A stretch of DNA of 64,000 nt, from assembly GCF_000143415.4 (NCBI RefSeq), contig NW_003314321.1:248001-312000 (forward strand), read 5' to 3'. This stretch comes from Selaginella moellendorffii (lineage: Eukaryota > Streptophyta > Lycopodiopsida > Selaginellales > Selaginellaceae). This document shows, piece after piece, positions 51,650 through 64,000 of this stretch; positions within the stretch are counted from its first letter, which is position 1, and each line of letters begins with the position of its first letter. Made by a program: the position numbers and the translations under genes. The notes beneath the pieces were generated by a model. It saw only the letters and a program-made list of their open reading frames with translations, did not search any database and was not told the origin of the DNA.

Positions 51650-53240
51650 ATGGGAGATTTTTTTCCGGTGTCGCCGAATAAGATGGGTTTGGAGGCCAGA
51701 GCAGTGGTGATTCCGGGTGGTAGCAGCGGCGGCAGTAGCAGTAGCAGTAGCAATAGCAATAGCAGCGGTGCTTCTCCGACTTCTCAGCACCAGTGGGGGG
51801 AGAGTAATTGTTTTGGGGGATGTTCTACTCCTCCGGGCCTGTCGTCGGACTACTCGTTTGCCGAGACCGAGAGCAGCGAGGATGACGACTTCGTGGCGGG
51901 GCTGGCTGAGCAAATGGCTCATTCCATGCTCGATGATAGTGACGAAACTAGTGAGGTAGATAACGTAGATAGAGTTGGTTTGTGGGGCGAAAGTAGCTGG
52001 AATCCGGTGCCGCACCAGCCGATGGGATCTCCAACGGAGTTCCGAAAGGTATGTGTTGTGTTCTTGCTTTTTCGTTTCTTGTGTGCTGGAAGGAGTTTTT
52101 GATGTTTCTTTTTTTGGTTTTGATGTCTCAGTGGTCTGCCGGGTGCTGGAGTTCTGGATACGCCATCAACAGTAGCTCCAGCTCCAAGGTTTCATCTCAA
52201 GTCTCCTCGCCGCCTTCAACTCCTGGAGGAGCTGCTGTTGATGACGGGTGGGATTCGGCTATAGGGGCCGACATGAGCAGCAACAGGTTTCAGCAAGTCG
52301 AGGAGTTTGTTTCTCCTCGTGGAAGTCATTTGCCCGAGGTGCAGTGGAGGCATGGCGCTGCCGGGAATGGGAATGACTCCTCCTTGTGCGTCCTTGCCAA
52401 GCCTTATGCCGCTGCTGTGCAGAGGGGGTGGACGCAGAAAGAAGAAGATCGAAGTCCTCTCACTCAGGTACCTATTTCCTTTTTCTTTCTTTTTTTCTTT
52501 AGGCCGCTAGCCAGTTTTTCTTTTTCTTCCTTTTTTTTTTCAGCTTTCTCATTGAATACGTTTTTTCTCCTTTTCTTTTTCATTTCCAGTGTCGAGGCTC
52601 CAAGCAGGCCGCACCAACCTGGAATCGGCATAACAGGGCCCAGCCGCAAGCTCCGCCTGCGGCCCCTCGCTCTACATATCGGTGTGGAGTAACTCCACGT
52701 CCGGTGGGGCATTGGCCGACACTGCCCCCAGCAAATGGTTCTGTCATGCGTGCCGTGTTTCTGGGAGGAACAGCAGACAGGTCCTCCACCGGAACTGGAG
52801 TCTTCCTTCCTCGTAGCAGCAATGACTACGCCAAACGCAAATCATGTAAGCAATTCACTTTTCTTCCAACCCTCAATCAAGCTAACTCTTTCCTTCAGCC
52901 TGCTCGAGCGTACTTCTGCCGTCGCGGATTGTCCAAGTACTGAATCTAAATATCGATGACATGCGATGTTATCCGTCAGTGCAGCCTGGGACCTCTCCTC
53001 CTGGTGCGTTTCCTGATCATGGCCTAGCATTATCATGACTCCCTGGCTTACAATCTTCTCTTTGTTTTTGTAGGAAGCGGTCCTACACTTCCCACTGGAG
53101 GTGTTGATGCTGCCAACTTAAGCTACCCCGCGGACGAAGAGTGGCCGCCATCGAGCAGCCAATGGAAAACTTACACCGCGTCGTGCTCCCATCTCCACCA
53201 GGCCTCGGAGTCGACGCTTCCCACCGAGTGGAGCTACTAA
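51650..53240 (+). CDS. Uncharacterised land-plant protein with conserved C-terminal FLGG/GTGVFLPR block
   Basis: Five exons: 51650-52048, 52132-52467, 52590-52845, 52899-53003 and 53074-53240, giving 420 aa. An inner in-frame ATG at 51683 (MGLEARAVV) is an equally likely start. The N-terminal third is Gly/Ser-rich, followed by an acidic helix (DDDFVAGLAEQMAHSMLDDS). The C-terminal third holds MRAVFLGGTADRSSTGTGVF and, across the next splice, SCSSVLLPSRIVQVLNLNID, blocks I recall from an unnamed plant family of unknown function. No enzyme motif or membrane segment is seen. It may be a nuclear or regulatory protein, but nothing in the sequence proves that. Confidence 0.75.
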
Positions 53241-54151
53241 CTTCCATTCTATAGAGAAGACTGGTAAGAGGAGTTCTTTAACAGATCAAACGAGGACGAT
53301 GAAGCGAGAAAGAATAAGCAACGATTGCTCTAGAGGTAACTGCTGTACAGTCAAGTCTCATGACCAAGTTGACCCGGCCAGCGTAGTATCATCATAAAAA
53401 AAAAAATCTAAGCAAGCGGTTGGATAGAGCTTGCTTACCGGGAAGATATTTGCAGTGATTTTTCCTTTGGGATTTGAATAAAAGAAAGGAGTGGGTTTTA
53501 GAAAGCATTCCCCGAGACAACTTCATCTTTGCTTTTCTTTCTTTCGTCTTTCTTTGCATCGCCCAAGAAAGTTGGAACAGTGGGAAGGACTCTCGCACAG
53601 CCAAGGAATCGGTCGAGTCAGCAGCGAGCGTTGTCTCTTTATCCTGCCAAATCGATCGACGTTGTCACTTTATCCTGACAAATCCATCGACGAAGTCTCG
53701 GAGCTAAACTAAACCAGTAGTGAATGAATGCTCTCTTCTCTAGTATATATCTTGAGCCAAAAAAACACGAAGAAAGATCTTGCCTGCTTTGCTTGCTTGT
53801 TTTCAAATGGTGATTGATGATGCAGCTGGCTGGCTCTCTTCTGATCTTATCTAGTCACAGCCATCTTTATCCACCTAGAAAGCATTAAAAAAAATTGGAG
53901 AATCACCACCACCACCAAGGAGTTGGATGATCAACGTAAGCAAAAAAGAGAGCGAGAGAGAGAACCCGAAAAACAAGGGAAGGCCATAAAAAAAAGAGTG
54001 AGAAAGAGAGAACCTCGTGCTGCTGCAGGATCTTGTCCGGAAGTCAGATATGGATGGCATTGTCTCGACGAGTGACGAGTGAGAGCATCTTCTTCGGTCG
54101 AGTAAACCAGCCGTCTAGCAGCAGCAGCAGCAGTGCACCAGTTCTTCTCCG
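53241..54151. other. Convergent 3' regions of two genes
   Basis: Tail-to-tail spacer between the plus-strand gene ending at 53240 and the minus-strand F-box gene ending at 54152. Frames present are short or antisense shadows. ACGTTGTCACTTTATCCTG and GTTGTCTCTTTATCCTG (about 53629-53675) form a short direct repeat. Confidence 0.5.
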
Positions 54152-55504
54152 TCACGGCTGGATGTCCAGCCTTGGCTCGAAACAAAATCCCAGGAGATGG
54201 AAGTTCCTCTTCTTCGGGAAGAGTGGATCCCTGGGCAGCCACCGCCAGCTCCCGCGGCTCACGTCGAAAACCAGCGCCTTTGGACTGAGGTGGCTCGTCA
54301 CGCACACCAAGTCGCCCACCCCGGAGCAAACCAGCGGCGTCCTCGGCTTGAGCGCATCCAGAAACTCGCGGCACATCTCCACCGGGGCCCTGTTCACCTC
54401 CGTCCACGTCCCGAGCCCGGCACCGTGCGAGAGCTCCCAAACTTTCAATCCCTCCTCGACCATCGCCGCCATCGCCGTCGCTGGTTTGAGCTCCGGCTTC
54501 GCTGTGGCGGAGCTCCTCCCCTTCACTCGTCCGATCATCAAGAGCCGGCTCTTTTTGTACGCCACCAGCGATGGCGAGGCGAGGCCGGACGGCATCTCCG
54601 CCTTCACCTCGGACCAAGTTCGAGTTTTGGAGTCGAAGCTCACCACTCCGTACGGGAGCTCGGTGATGGAGTAGAAGCTCCCGCTGTCGAGCCACACCCC
54701 GGGGTCGCTCCCGAACTTGGCCTCGGGCAGCGGGCACGCCGCCATCTCCCACGAGCCCGACCGCGAGTCGTAGACCTCGGTGTAGAGCTTGTAGACGTGC
54801 GGGCACAGCATCTGGCCGACGTCGCCACCATCTTCGCCCGAGACCATGATCTGGTAGAGCTTGCTGCTGGGATCGGTGACAATGCTGAGCTTGTGGATGA
54901 GCCGGACGCGCCGCATGGGTGGCATCTCGCGCAGAACTTTGGTGAAGGGGTTGCAGACGAAGAGCGTGGAGCACTCGGCCACCTGGTTGGCGTAGCACAG
55001 CAGGCCTCCAGAGGCCGAGACGACGGTCACCGGCGGGATGTCGATGGGCAGGATGATCCTCGGGACCGGAACGAAGTGCCAGCCATCGAGGGAGAAGTTG
55101 TAGACGCACGAGACGCGGCCCTGGGTGCACAGGAGGAAGCTGGAGCGGCTGGCGGAGATCTCCGACTGGAGCGAGAAGAAGGCCTCGGAATGGACGAACG
55201 AGTTCCAGCGCTTGCACACCGAGCGTAGCCGGAACATACTGGGCAGTGGGAGCCGCGCCAGGATCCTGTCCACACAGTCCTCCGGGAGCTTGCTCCAGAG
55301 CTTGGGATCCATGGGCGAAGATGGATCCTGGAACCCAGTAGCTCCATAGCTGGGATCTCCCCCTGGTCGTAGTGACGGTGGCGATGGTGGCGGTAATGCT
55401 GGCGTTGTCTCTTTGCGCTCTGCTTCTTCGTAGTCGTCGTCCTCGTCGCAGAGAGGGAGAATTCGATTGTTGGAGGACGCTCGCTGAAATGATGGGATCT
55501 TCAT
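54152..55504 (-). CDS. F-box/kelch-repeat-like protein (SCF substrate receptor)
   Basis: Single coding exon of 450 aa from ATG 55504 (MKIPSFQRASSNN); an in-frame upstream ATG at 55633 gives a less likely extension. The F-box is at about residues 69-112: LWSKLPEDCVDRILARLPLP then FRLRSVCKRWNSFVHSEAFF. The rest has kelch-like beta motifs (WHFVPVPR, GGLLCYAN, VYDSRSGSWEMAACPLPEA, GVVSFDSKTRTWSEV, ALVFDVSRGSWRWLPRDP). The F-box binds SKP1 and the propeller selects proteins for ubiquitination. It resembles conserved intronless plant F-box/kelch genes of the At5g15710 kind. GC-rich codons here produce long false frames on both strands. Confidence 0.9.
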   Translation of the reverse strand: MKIPSFQRASSNNRILPLCDEDDDYEEAERKETTPALPPPSPPSLRPGGDPSYGATGFQDPSSPMDPKLWSKLPEDCVDRILARLPLPSMFRLRSVCKRWNSFVHSEAFFSLQSEISASRSSFLLCTQGRVSCVYNFSLDGWHFVPVPRIILPIDIPPVTVVSASGGLLCYANQVAECSTLFVCNPFTKVLREMPPMRRVRLIHKLSIVTDPSSKLYQIMVSGEDGGDVGQMLCPHVYKLYTEVYDSRSGSWEMAACPLPEAKFGSDPGVWLDSGSFYSITELPYGVVSFDSKTRTWSEVKAEMPSGLASPSLVAYKKSRLLMIGRVKGRSSATAKPELKPATAMAAMVEEGLKVWELSHGAGLGTWTEVNRAPVEMCREFLDALKPRTPLVCSGVGDLVCVTSHLSPKALVFDVSRGSWRWLPRDPLFPKKRNFHLLGFCFEPRLDIQP

Positions 55505-56060
55505 CTTCTTGGCTTGGCACCAATCTGGAGATCTTTGAAACAAACCAACAAGAGAGAGAAAGAGAGACTCAATCAATTCGGGACTGATAAGAAATATAGA
55601 ATACCTAGAGAGAGCGCAGCAAAACGAGACCATCCAGGCAGGAAGATCAAAAGAAGAAAGAAGAGGAAAGAAAGCTTGCTTCTCTCACTCACACACGCAC
55701 ACACACATTAATCTTCACGGAGACGAAACCACAGGCGAAATCTCAAGAGCCCCGACCCCGATCCACGGAGAAATCCGACGCCGCGAGCTAGGTTCCCAGC
55801 TGCCAATGCCATGACAAGACGAAGAAGTCGCTGCGCACGGCAATCGATCTGACACTAAAACCCCCATTCCCAGAGAGATTCCAAGCATGGACGCAGTCGA
55901 CAGGCAGGGATTGGCGCTCACCAGGGCACGGAGGACAAATCGCCGACGCAGCCGCGAGCGCCTCTCCCCCAAAACTGCGGCCTCCGCTCCTCCGCCAATG
56001 TTCTTCGCCCTCAAGCTTGCATGATACAGGGGGTGTGGTAAAATCTACATCTACCACGGA
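55505..56060. promoter_or_regulatory. 5' leader and promoter side of the F-box gene
   Basis: GA-rich leader (AGAGAGAGAAAGAGAGACTC near 55550) and CACACACGCACACACA at about 55690, typical of plant 5' regions. Frames of up to 99 codons on the minus strand at 55715-56057 show no motif. Confidence 0.4.
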
Positions 56061-57947
56061 GTAAATCTCTGATCTATGGAGATTCCTCCTTATTGTTTTG
56101 CGGCACGTGTCCAGGGCCCAAAGTTACCGCTGGTAAAAAGCTTGCGACGTGGCTGCTCTTGCTTGGATATGTAGTTTTCCTGTTGGGAAAATTTCGTGCC
56201 GGACGCGGCGAGGCGCGGTCGACGCCGCAGTAAAAGAAAAATTCACATTTATCCACAAGCCACCGGCGACAGCCGGTAGATGTTCGTAGATTATTCAATA
56301 GGTCAGAGTTCCAAAGGTTTTGAGTTCTCGAGAAGAAGCAAACTTTTCGAGTTGAGCTCCTCAAGCAGCGTAGTAGGTTTATGAGTGGGATCATTTTGTT
56401 CTTTGTAGAAATTTTAATTGTGTCAGAACTATTATGTATTCTATTTTGCAATTAAACAGTTGAAATTGTAAAATAACTTAAATGTTGCTAAATAATTTAT
56501 GGCAATGAATATGTGATTGCACGTATATTTACACATGTGAATTTTTTCTTTTTTGTTTTGATGCAAAAATATTATGCACATATTCATTTTTTTATTACTA
56601 TATATGTAATTTAAATGTGATTGTGTGTATATTATTTTTGTAATAGGGTATGCCATGGGAGTATGACACCTCAAACTATCATGTAAAACTAATACAACAT
56701 CATCCCAGATAACATGACAACCACAAATATAGTAAAGGTTTTACACAATCAAGTACGTAATGTAAGTTTTATGCGAGCAAGTATGCAATGCTAATTTATA
56801 TTATATTATTCCACAACTCTTCTTTTCCTATTACAATGTCATATAAAGATGAAATTCATGAACAATTTGTGGAGCAATAGGATGAGAAACACCATCATCA
56901 AAATCGAGGTATTGAATAGGAATTTTTTATTTTGTCATAATATCACACATGAGTGTTTAGTTAGTGATTTTTTGGTCACAATTGCCAATTTTTATTCTTT
57001 CAACAAGCATGTAAATGTTAATTTCCATATAGATTAGCCATAAGTATATATGCAACTTTGTTCCTTTATCAATTTTCACTAAAATGTCATACAAAATCTA
57101 CCTAGCTTGCATATTTTTCCATTTTTTAAACACACTTAAAATAGTAGTCCATGTTACACAACTTGGTTCTAGAGGCATAAATTCCAACAATATCATTGAC
57201 TCATCCAAATGGTTTATTTGTTCCAAGATATTAATCACTCATGGTAGTGTTCACACCCAAGACAAATCTCACATTTCATTTCCATTGTAAACAAACATTC
57301 CTTTCCTTATTTCACAAGCCTTGCATGGTTGCAAGTGTTGATGATCATGAGAAATGTAAAGCTATTAAGATGAAGGCCAAAATCTCATATGTTGCAAAAG
57401 TTTTAAAACATGGAGCCAATGTCTCTTTGGCATCCAAGCTACAAAATCTTTTGATGGCATTGAGTAGAATACTTGTTAAGCCAAGACTAAGCTTCCAACT
57501 TTGCAATAGAAGTTAACCAAGCCCGTCACTGACTTAGTTGCTCTCTAGTCTAGAACCACAAGTCTCTATATAAACTATTTACCCCAATTATCATGCCTTA
57601 AAGCTTAGAGTCTTTATTATTGTTTTTGTTGCTTTGAGATGTCTAAAAGTGCAAAGCCATGCCCAAGGTTTTATTCAAAGCTTCTTTTTGGCATTTTGAA
57701 TAATTATGACCATTTAATTAAGTATGATCCTTGAACCTTTAACCCTGCCGGAGAAAAAATTTGATGGTGATTCAATGCATATTTAGGTTGTCAGGGCTAT
57801 TATTGACATACATGGATAAAGGGTTTTCATTCAAGCAATTTGCTTTTTTAATTTTTAGGCTGCTTAAGGAAGTTGTCGGCCTGGCCACTACTGGCAGCAG
57901 ACTTTTTAGATGACACTAATTTATATTAAAGCTTAACATTTTCTCTG

Positions 57948-57976
57948 CCAAAAAGCCATTTCAAATGGCTTTTTGG
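57948..57976. repeat. Perfect 14-bp hairpin
   Basis: CCAAAAAGCCATTT and its exact complement are separated by one C. It could be the tip of a miniature inverted-repeat element or a random palindrome; no partner copy was found in the window. Confidence 0.7.
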
Positions 57977-58371
57977 GGGCCGAAATAAAACATTGGCCAT
58001 GCCTTGCTATAATGCCACTAATTTCATGAAACCTCTATTTATTTCCTTGCTCTCTTCTCTAATAACAAAATTTGAGCACATTTTGAGAGCAATTATATAT
58101 TTTTGAGAATTTGGCATAGAACCTTTGGATTGCATGGCTTAAATCTCATACTACTTATTCTTAAGTGGATTTCTTGTATTCTTTATCATACATTGATGTT
58201 TCTAGAATTGTAATGGTTTATTGCATAAAGTGTTTTTCATTACCCTTACTAAGAAAATAACACTAACATATAGCAATGGTGAGCTTTATCCAAAATGTGC
58301 TAAAACCTCTAGCTTGCCTATTGGAAAATATCATGCCTATAAACCATAAGTCTAAATCTTACTGATATATC

Positions 58372-58740
58372 AAAATAAATTGCTATGTGTTGTATGTAGT
58401 AATGCTTGGTTTGCTTAATAGTAGTGTTATTCTTATTCATTAATTCAATTGATCAAATAAAATTTATAATTGTAAGTATATTTGTAATTTATAAATACAA
58501 GATTAATCTTATTGCATATCAACCACTAAATGATAGAATAAAAAAGAATATACTAGAAAAGGGCTTAAGAAAGTTTATAAATTATAAATAAGTATATAAA
58601 TTATAAAGACAAATTTAATATAAATGAATAACAACCATTAAATGGTAGAATATCCTAGAATATCCAAACATATTCTAGATATATTCACTACCATCCCAGT
58701 CTCCCTACAAGTTTTCTTAAGCAAACCAAAATTAATATGT
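58372..58740 (+). repeat. AT-rich dispersed repeat R, uninterrupted copy
   Basis: Matches 29858-29940 plus 34729-34965 across the gypsy insertion point (here AAGTATATTTGTAATTTAT), and in part 23438-23535. It serves as the empty-site form of the gypsy target. Confidence 0.75.
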
Positions 58741-61700
58741 AGTTAAAATTTATATAGTAAAAAAAATTGCATATGTAGCATTGACTTGGACTTTGCTATG
58801 CATACATGGCAAAAATTAATGCATGCCTATATATAAAAATAAATTATGTTCAAAATATTATTTTATGAGTCACTGATATATGTTATAACAACTTAAGCAT
58901 ATATGTATTTTTTTTTAATATATTTTAGAGGCTACCATAATTGTTTGCCAAGCTACCCATGCAGATATACCTCCCCTCTTAGTAGGTGTAGCTCCACCCA
59001 AAAGGTGCCATCACAAAATACTTGTCATAGATATTTTAGTAAAAATAAATAATAAACCATTTTCTTTTATAATTAATTTTAATATAAAAATTATTAAATT
59101 GAAAAAATAGAATATATTATTTATATGCTTAATTGTTACTCTATTTAATATTTTAGTAATTGCAAGTGTGTCTTGCTTATTCTGCTTATTTGATAATGTA
59201 AAGTTACTATAGCTAATATTCTATAATTCATTATTCAATGTCAATTTGTGATATAATATGATATTTTATCATTTTTTACTTATAAAATATTCTTTTGAAC
59301 CATCTATTATGGTTTTAGGATAGAAGCTTTTCCAGATAATTAATTAGTTATTTTTCAGTTATTTTAGAATTTCACACAAAGTTTTATTATTTTTAAGAAA
59401 TTAATACTAACATTTAAATTTATAAATACAAATAAAAAAATGATATTGCTTTGGTTTTTAAAATTATAGTAAATTTAATATCAAGTTTTAATTCATAGTT
59501 AAACTATAGCAATCAGATGCATATTTTATTTACTTATGTGCAACTTTTTTTATTTTGTTTTCAATTGCACACAAAATATTATACACATGGTTGCTAATTA
59601 TAGCAATCAAAACATGTACCATGCCACAATGTGTGCAACCATGTCATCTAATCTTTTTTTATTGATTCTATCCAAATATGCAAAGTATGGGTGAACAAGC
59701 TTTATTTGGCAATTGTCTGTGCCTCTGTGTATGGGTGTCTTGAAGTAAAAGGGGTGTTTTGTGAGTTACACATATGTTTTTAAGCAATTCAATACATATT
59801 TATTTTAAATTTATATATATTGTATAATATTCTTTTTGCCCTTTTTGAGTATACCTCCCCCCAAAATTGTCTAAATTACTCTAAAATATTTATATACTTA
59901 ATTTGTTTCTTTTTAATTAGAAATACTTGTGCAAGTGTGACAATTATAATGTTGTTCATGCATGTAGATCTAGGATTTTAGCACATGAAGTCTAATTATC
60001 AGTGATGATGTCAATAATGACATTTTGCAATACCACCAAATTAGGATACACCACTGTTGCAACTAAATTAAGACGCAACATTGACAATGTCAAATGAAGA
60101 CACATTAGAACTAAATCTTGATACATCTCTTTCATTGTCACTTCCAACTTTGTTTCCACCACCAGTATAACACCCTAAAATTCGGCAATCCTAAATAGGT
60201 GTTCACAATAGGGAATCTAACAAATAACCTAAAGCCAAAAGAGTTGCATGTAAACTCCTAAATTTGAACTTTCCATAAGATTATCCAATTTAATAGTACT
60301 TAAACCCAAGGGTGCTTAACCCTAAGTATTTTAAGACTATTAACCAATTGGAAAAAACTCTTGTTCATGGCACTTTTCTTCTATATTTGAACCATTATAG
60401 ATTGCATTTCGAGTCATTATCTTTAGTTGCTTACATTACAGATTTGTGTTGAACAATTGCTTCCAAAAAATTGTTATGAGAACAAAGGAAAAAGCAATTA
60501 ATAAAATTTTGAGCTACTCAAATAGATATTTAGTAAATCTCCCTCTGCCATTTATAATAAATAAACCTTGTGTGCATGATATTCAAGTATGTCAACTTGG
60601 ACATATATAACTTATTCGAACATAATGGCCTTTCGACAAACAATAATATGTTTCTAGTCTCTTTTTACAAGCTAGGAAAAATGAATATTGATTATCACAC
60701 CCAAGATGGTGAACAATTAAGATCTTATTTAGAGGAGAAAACCCCTTAAATTCAATAACAAATTTATTAATCATCTTGAGACTTGATAGCTTATGAGGAC
60801 AATATTTCAACTTATTGATAGTAATCATCAATATAGGGTTTGGATGAAGTGTATTGACAAGTGTTCTTACAATGATTCTACCTTTATGCAAGGGGACTTT
60901 TGGATATCAATATATTTATCTTTGCTTACTAAAAAATCAATAGGTAAGTTTGCTAAAATTTCACATTCAACTTCACTTTAACTTATTTTATCATGTTTTA
61001 ATGCAGACTTGGTCAAATTGTTGTCTAAAAATAGAACTTTGTTTATGATATTGAGAGATTTTTTTTTGGCAAACTTGGGTGAGGAAAACATCCAACAATA
61101 TTACAATGATGATCTCACAACACTTCTTTGGCACTGATAAACTCAGAATAATGGTACAATATTGTTTAGCAAGCTAATCAATTGTACGTTTGTAATGTGG
61201 TGCAACAACAATGAGGAATGTAGAGCTTATACTAAATTTCTATGGTTGCTTGAGAAGTAAGACTTAGTGACACCCAAGCACAACTTGCAATTAGCTTGAA
61301 GGTCTTGATACATACTATTAAATCCTTAGCTAAAATGGTTGCCCAATATATGTATTTTAAATTTTGCTCCTTGTGTTTTGATGGTTGTTTACTAGCTTGT
61401 AGATGGATATAAATCTTAGAATTTATAAGAAACAAGTGTCAAAGATTTACACTAAAGATTTGTTGACTTGGAAAGCAAGTGCATTGTAGTTTGCATTTAG
61501 CAAGCATTGGTTGTGACGTAGGCAAGTAAGCATATTAGCCTAACCACACAATGTCACCTTTGACAAAGCATTGTAGGCTATTGCAAGCTTGGATTTCAAA
61601 CTCATATTATCCAAGCTAATAGTAGCCAAAAAATCTTCAATAACAACCAATATTGTTTAAAGAGATTTAAAACTCATGAGAACAAAAAAACAAGACAAAG

Positions 61701-63167
61701 ATAGAGATTCTTAACTTGACCACCATATCTAAGATTATTACTCTCACTTAGGCTGTGGTACTCCCCAAGCAATACCTAACATGATAAAGAGGCAACACCA
61801 TACTCCATATGTCGTGAATGTTACTATAGGTATCAAAAGTTATTTGTTAATGAGTCCTTTTAGATATTCTCCCTTCTTGCCATGATAGCAAGAGGTTGGT
61901 ATTGTTAGTTCTTTTTTCATTTCTTCTTGTTTAAGTGTTAATAAACTAGGCTTAGCATTTGTATTTAGCCAAATGAATATAAGGTAGAAACTCCTATATA
62001 TTTTTTGTTGAGAAAACTTAGCTTGGCTCTTAGTTCTTTTTTGCTATGTCTTGCACTTTCTTAACAAGAATCCTCTAGTATTAAGATTAATCACTCAATA
62101 TTGTCAAATGATAATTTACTATGTTTGCTAAACACCTTCGCTATGATGCCCTTTATGGAGGGTTCTAAATATATAGTAGGGATAGTAGGTAGGTTGGGCA
62201 TGGTTGACCAACTTGAGGTATAGTTTAGTTTCTGCTTGTGTGCTTGTCCTTGTTTTGCGTCTGATTTAGGTCTAAGCCTAAGTTCTATATTATGCTAATT
62301 GATGGAATATTCATATCCTCGCGTTAGACCACCGATATGCTAAAATTGCATCAAACTCTATTTGGCTCCGTTTTACATGTTAGTCTTGACATTGGGATGC
62401 TAGATGCTTTAAGAACAAATTGTTACTCTCTAGGAACTATCATATAAACTCTATAACTAATGGTTGCATTAATTTATATCATTAAAGCTTTAATATAGTC
62501 AAAGATTTCATAAATGTTTTTGGTAAGGAAACCAATATCACTCTATTGTCCTATCCCTTTGCTCTTTAGGCCATATGCTCAAAAATTATTTTGTGCTCCA
62601 CTTCCTTTGCTCCTAAACTCTATGCTTAGGAGTTTGGTTTCGTCTTTTCATTTAGTGGCCACTTAAACTCTACTCTACTGCCCTTGGACACGTGGCATGT
62701 GGTGATGGAAGGTTAAGGTTTTTCTCTATAGTTATTCTATAATAAACCACCATAGAATAAAGAGTGAAAACCATATATACTACATTTAGTATCAGAAAAT
62801 TAGTTTTAGCAAGTATTATCTAATGAGATTAGGCAACTGGTCTCATGTAGAGATGAAGATGATAATCTGAGTGGATACATATTTGGGTGCTATAACTTTA
62901 CATTTATTCATTAGGTATAAATTTTAATTATTTTTTTATGAGCTTGCTTTTGGGCTCATAGGATGGAATAAGATATATCATCTTTATGAGTTTGCGCTTG
63001 GGCTTGTGAGTAGAAAAGGGAGTGTAGTTTTATTCATGGATTTTTCACTTTTATATTTAAACCCTAATAGATCATTTTTAAAATTATTCTCTTTGGTTGT
63101 TAATATTTGCCTCATGTTGTGAAAGAATAGTTTAAATCAAATTGTAATTTCCCATTTGTTTAAGTTG

Positions 63168-63560
63168 GCAGTATTTGATCTAATTAGGCCTTTTTTATTG
63201 TCAACTACTAGTAATGAATATGTCATTATTGCTTTTGAGTACTTGACTCATTAAGTGGAAGTTGGTGTTTTTGCTAATATATCTAACTATTATTGGATAC
63301 TTCCTCCATAATCCAATGATATTATAGCATTCTTGTCTAGAGTGAATTTGCAAAAATAATAGTCTTACATTTATAGCTGAGGTGTTTTATATATTGATGT
63401 TTTAGTTAGAGATATATCACACTTTCACGAGTGTTTATTATCCACAGTGGTGGAATGACTTATTCAAACTTTTAAGGGGATATCATAAACTAAATAAACT
63501 TTAAGCATTTGAATTATAATAGTTTGTTGCCATATCCTAGTATGCATATATTATATGGGT
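63168..63560 (+). pseudogene. Ty3/gypsy integrase relic (plus strand)
   Basis: GTATTTGATCTAATTAGGCC, AATGAATATGTCATTATTGC, TACTTGACTCATTAAGTGG and ACGAGTGTTTATTATCCACA match the integrase core of the 30-kb element, read in the opposite orientation. Stops (for example TAA in THxVEVG) and frameshifts show decay. It may continue to the window end, where the pol segment missing from the 30-kb copy seems to be retained. Confidence 0.7.
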
Positions 63561-64000
63561 ATAGAGTTTTATTGGTGTTTCACCATATACACTCTTATAT
63601 GGTCATAATTTTATATTGCTAAATTTACTTTTACAATTGCCACGAGCTATTGCAGGATTAATATTTAATATTCTTTCACTAGTTTGAGTGGAGTCTACTA
63701 AACACATAGCCTGTATATATGTGGGATAACAACAACTCTCATCATTATCCACTTACTAAGTACAAAGTGGATAACTCAGTGTTCATTCATTTTCTTAATC
63801 TTATGATATATAATTTATCTAAGTGACTCTTTACCTAATGAAAGGGACCATGTCAAATGTTTTAGCGAGTTGAACTATAAATTTATAAGGTTCATTACAA
63901 CAATAAGCCAATCTTCTAGAAATTATATATGTACAATGACTAAAGGGTATCATCCCAACCCATCAAGAAAAGAACTCTAATTGACTTCCATCTTTCCAAG
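63561..64000. other. AT-rich continuation, perhaps further gypsy debris
   Basis: TATATGGTCATAATTTTATA and GGATAACAACAACTCTCATC resemble, on the opposite strand, parts of the segment near 1130-1320. No gene is supported. Confidence 0.3.

Larger units (their letters stand above)
56061..63167. other. AT-rich gene-poor region with repeat debris
   Basis: No gene with a recognisable product is seen in 7 kb. The sequence is mostly AT-rich, with short frames only. It includes one full copy of repeat R (58372-58740) and a perfect hairpin (57948-57976). It is probably old transposon DNA. Confidence 0.55.

Noticed and set aside
53931-55523. 530-codon open frame on the minus strand overlapping the F-box gene, and a 343-codon plus frame (54197-55228)
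   Set aside because: Both are shadows produced by GC-rich third positions of the F-box/kelch gene; they lack motifs and are rich in Arg, Gly, Ala and Pro.

Overview
The window is nuclear DNA of a land plant, most likely a lycophyte of the Selaginella type (inference). Genes are short and intron-rich with very small GT..AG introns (mostly 45-75 bp). Intergenic spaces are compact in the gene islands. The proteins are typical of plants: KORRIGAN-type cellulase, plastid transaldolase, ascorbate peroxidase, PPR and F-box proteins. Telo-box (AAACCCTA) promoters precede translation and organelle genes.

Layout. 1-23.5 kb is a nest of mobile elements. An old Ty3/gypsy copy (minus strand, halves at 1.02-1.78 and 19.83-23.44 kb) is split by a small-LTR, non-coding retroelement B (about 1.78-19.82 kb). 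One LTR of B is in turn split by a 13.3-kb DNA transposon C (1906-15251). C is bounded by TTAA target duplications and a 24-bp terminal inverted repeat. It carries two divergent genes: a decayed DDE-type transposase (10.55-13.62 kb, plus), and a large minus-strand multi-exon gene (2.35-7.96 kb) with a ParB/sulfiredoxin-like segment and a C-terminal FCP1-like phosphatase segment. About 27 copies of a 22-bp palindrome are strewn through introns and spacers of C, and I see none outside it. This is the best candidate for an undescribed system.

23.6-29.6 kb is a gene island for ribosome and RNA work: a Nepro-like protein, NSA2 (60S assembly), ribosomal protein P0 (divergent from NSA2 across 172 bp) and a PPR protein. 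29.94-34.73 kb is a nearly complete gypsy element with two 174-bp LTRs, inserted in an AT-rich repeat R whose empty counterpart lies at 58.4-58.7 kb. 35.25-36.44 kb is a 2-oxoglutarate dioxygenase gene. 37.1-38.3 kb holds broken gene pieces and a tRNA-Phe-like sequence.

40.1-55.5 kb is a second gene island: KORRIGAN-like endoglucanase, a DUF4050/Gag1-clamp-like protein, an organellar-type SpoU rRNA methyltransferase, a membrane-anchored ascorbate peroxidase, transaldolase, an uncharacterised plant protein, and an F-box/kelch-like protein. 56-64 kb is AT-rich with no recognised gene, apart from repeat R and another gypsy integrase relic near 63.2-63.6 kb.

Exon coordinates were worked out by hand from splice signals and reading phase. 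Family names come from motif recognition without database searches.
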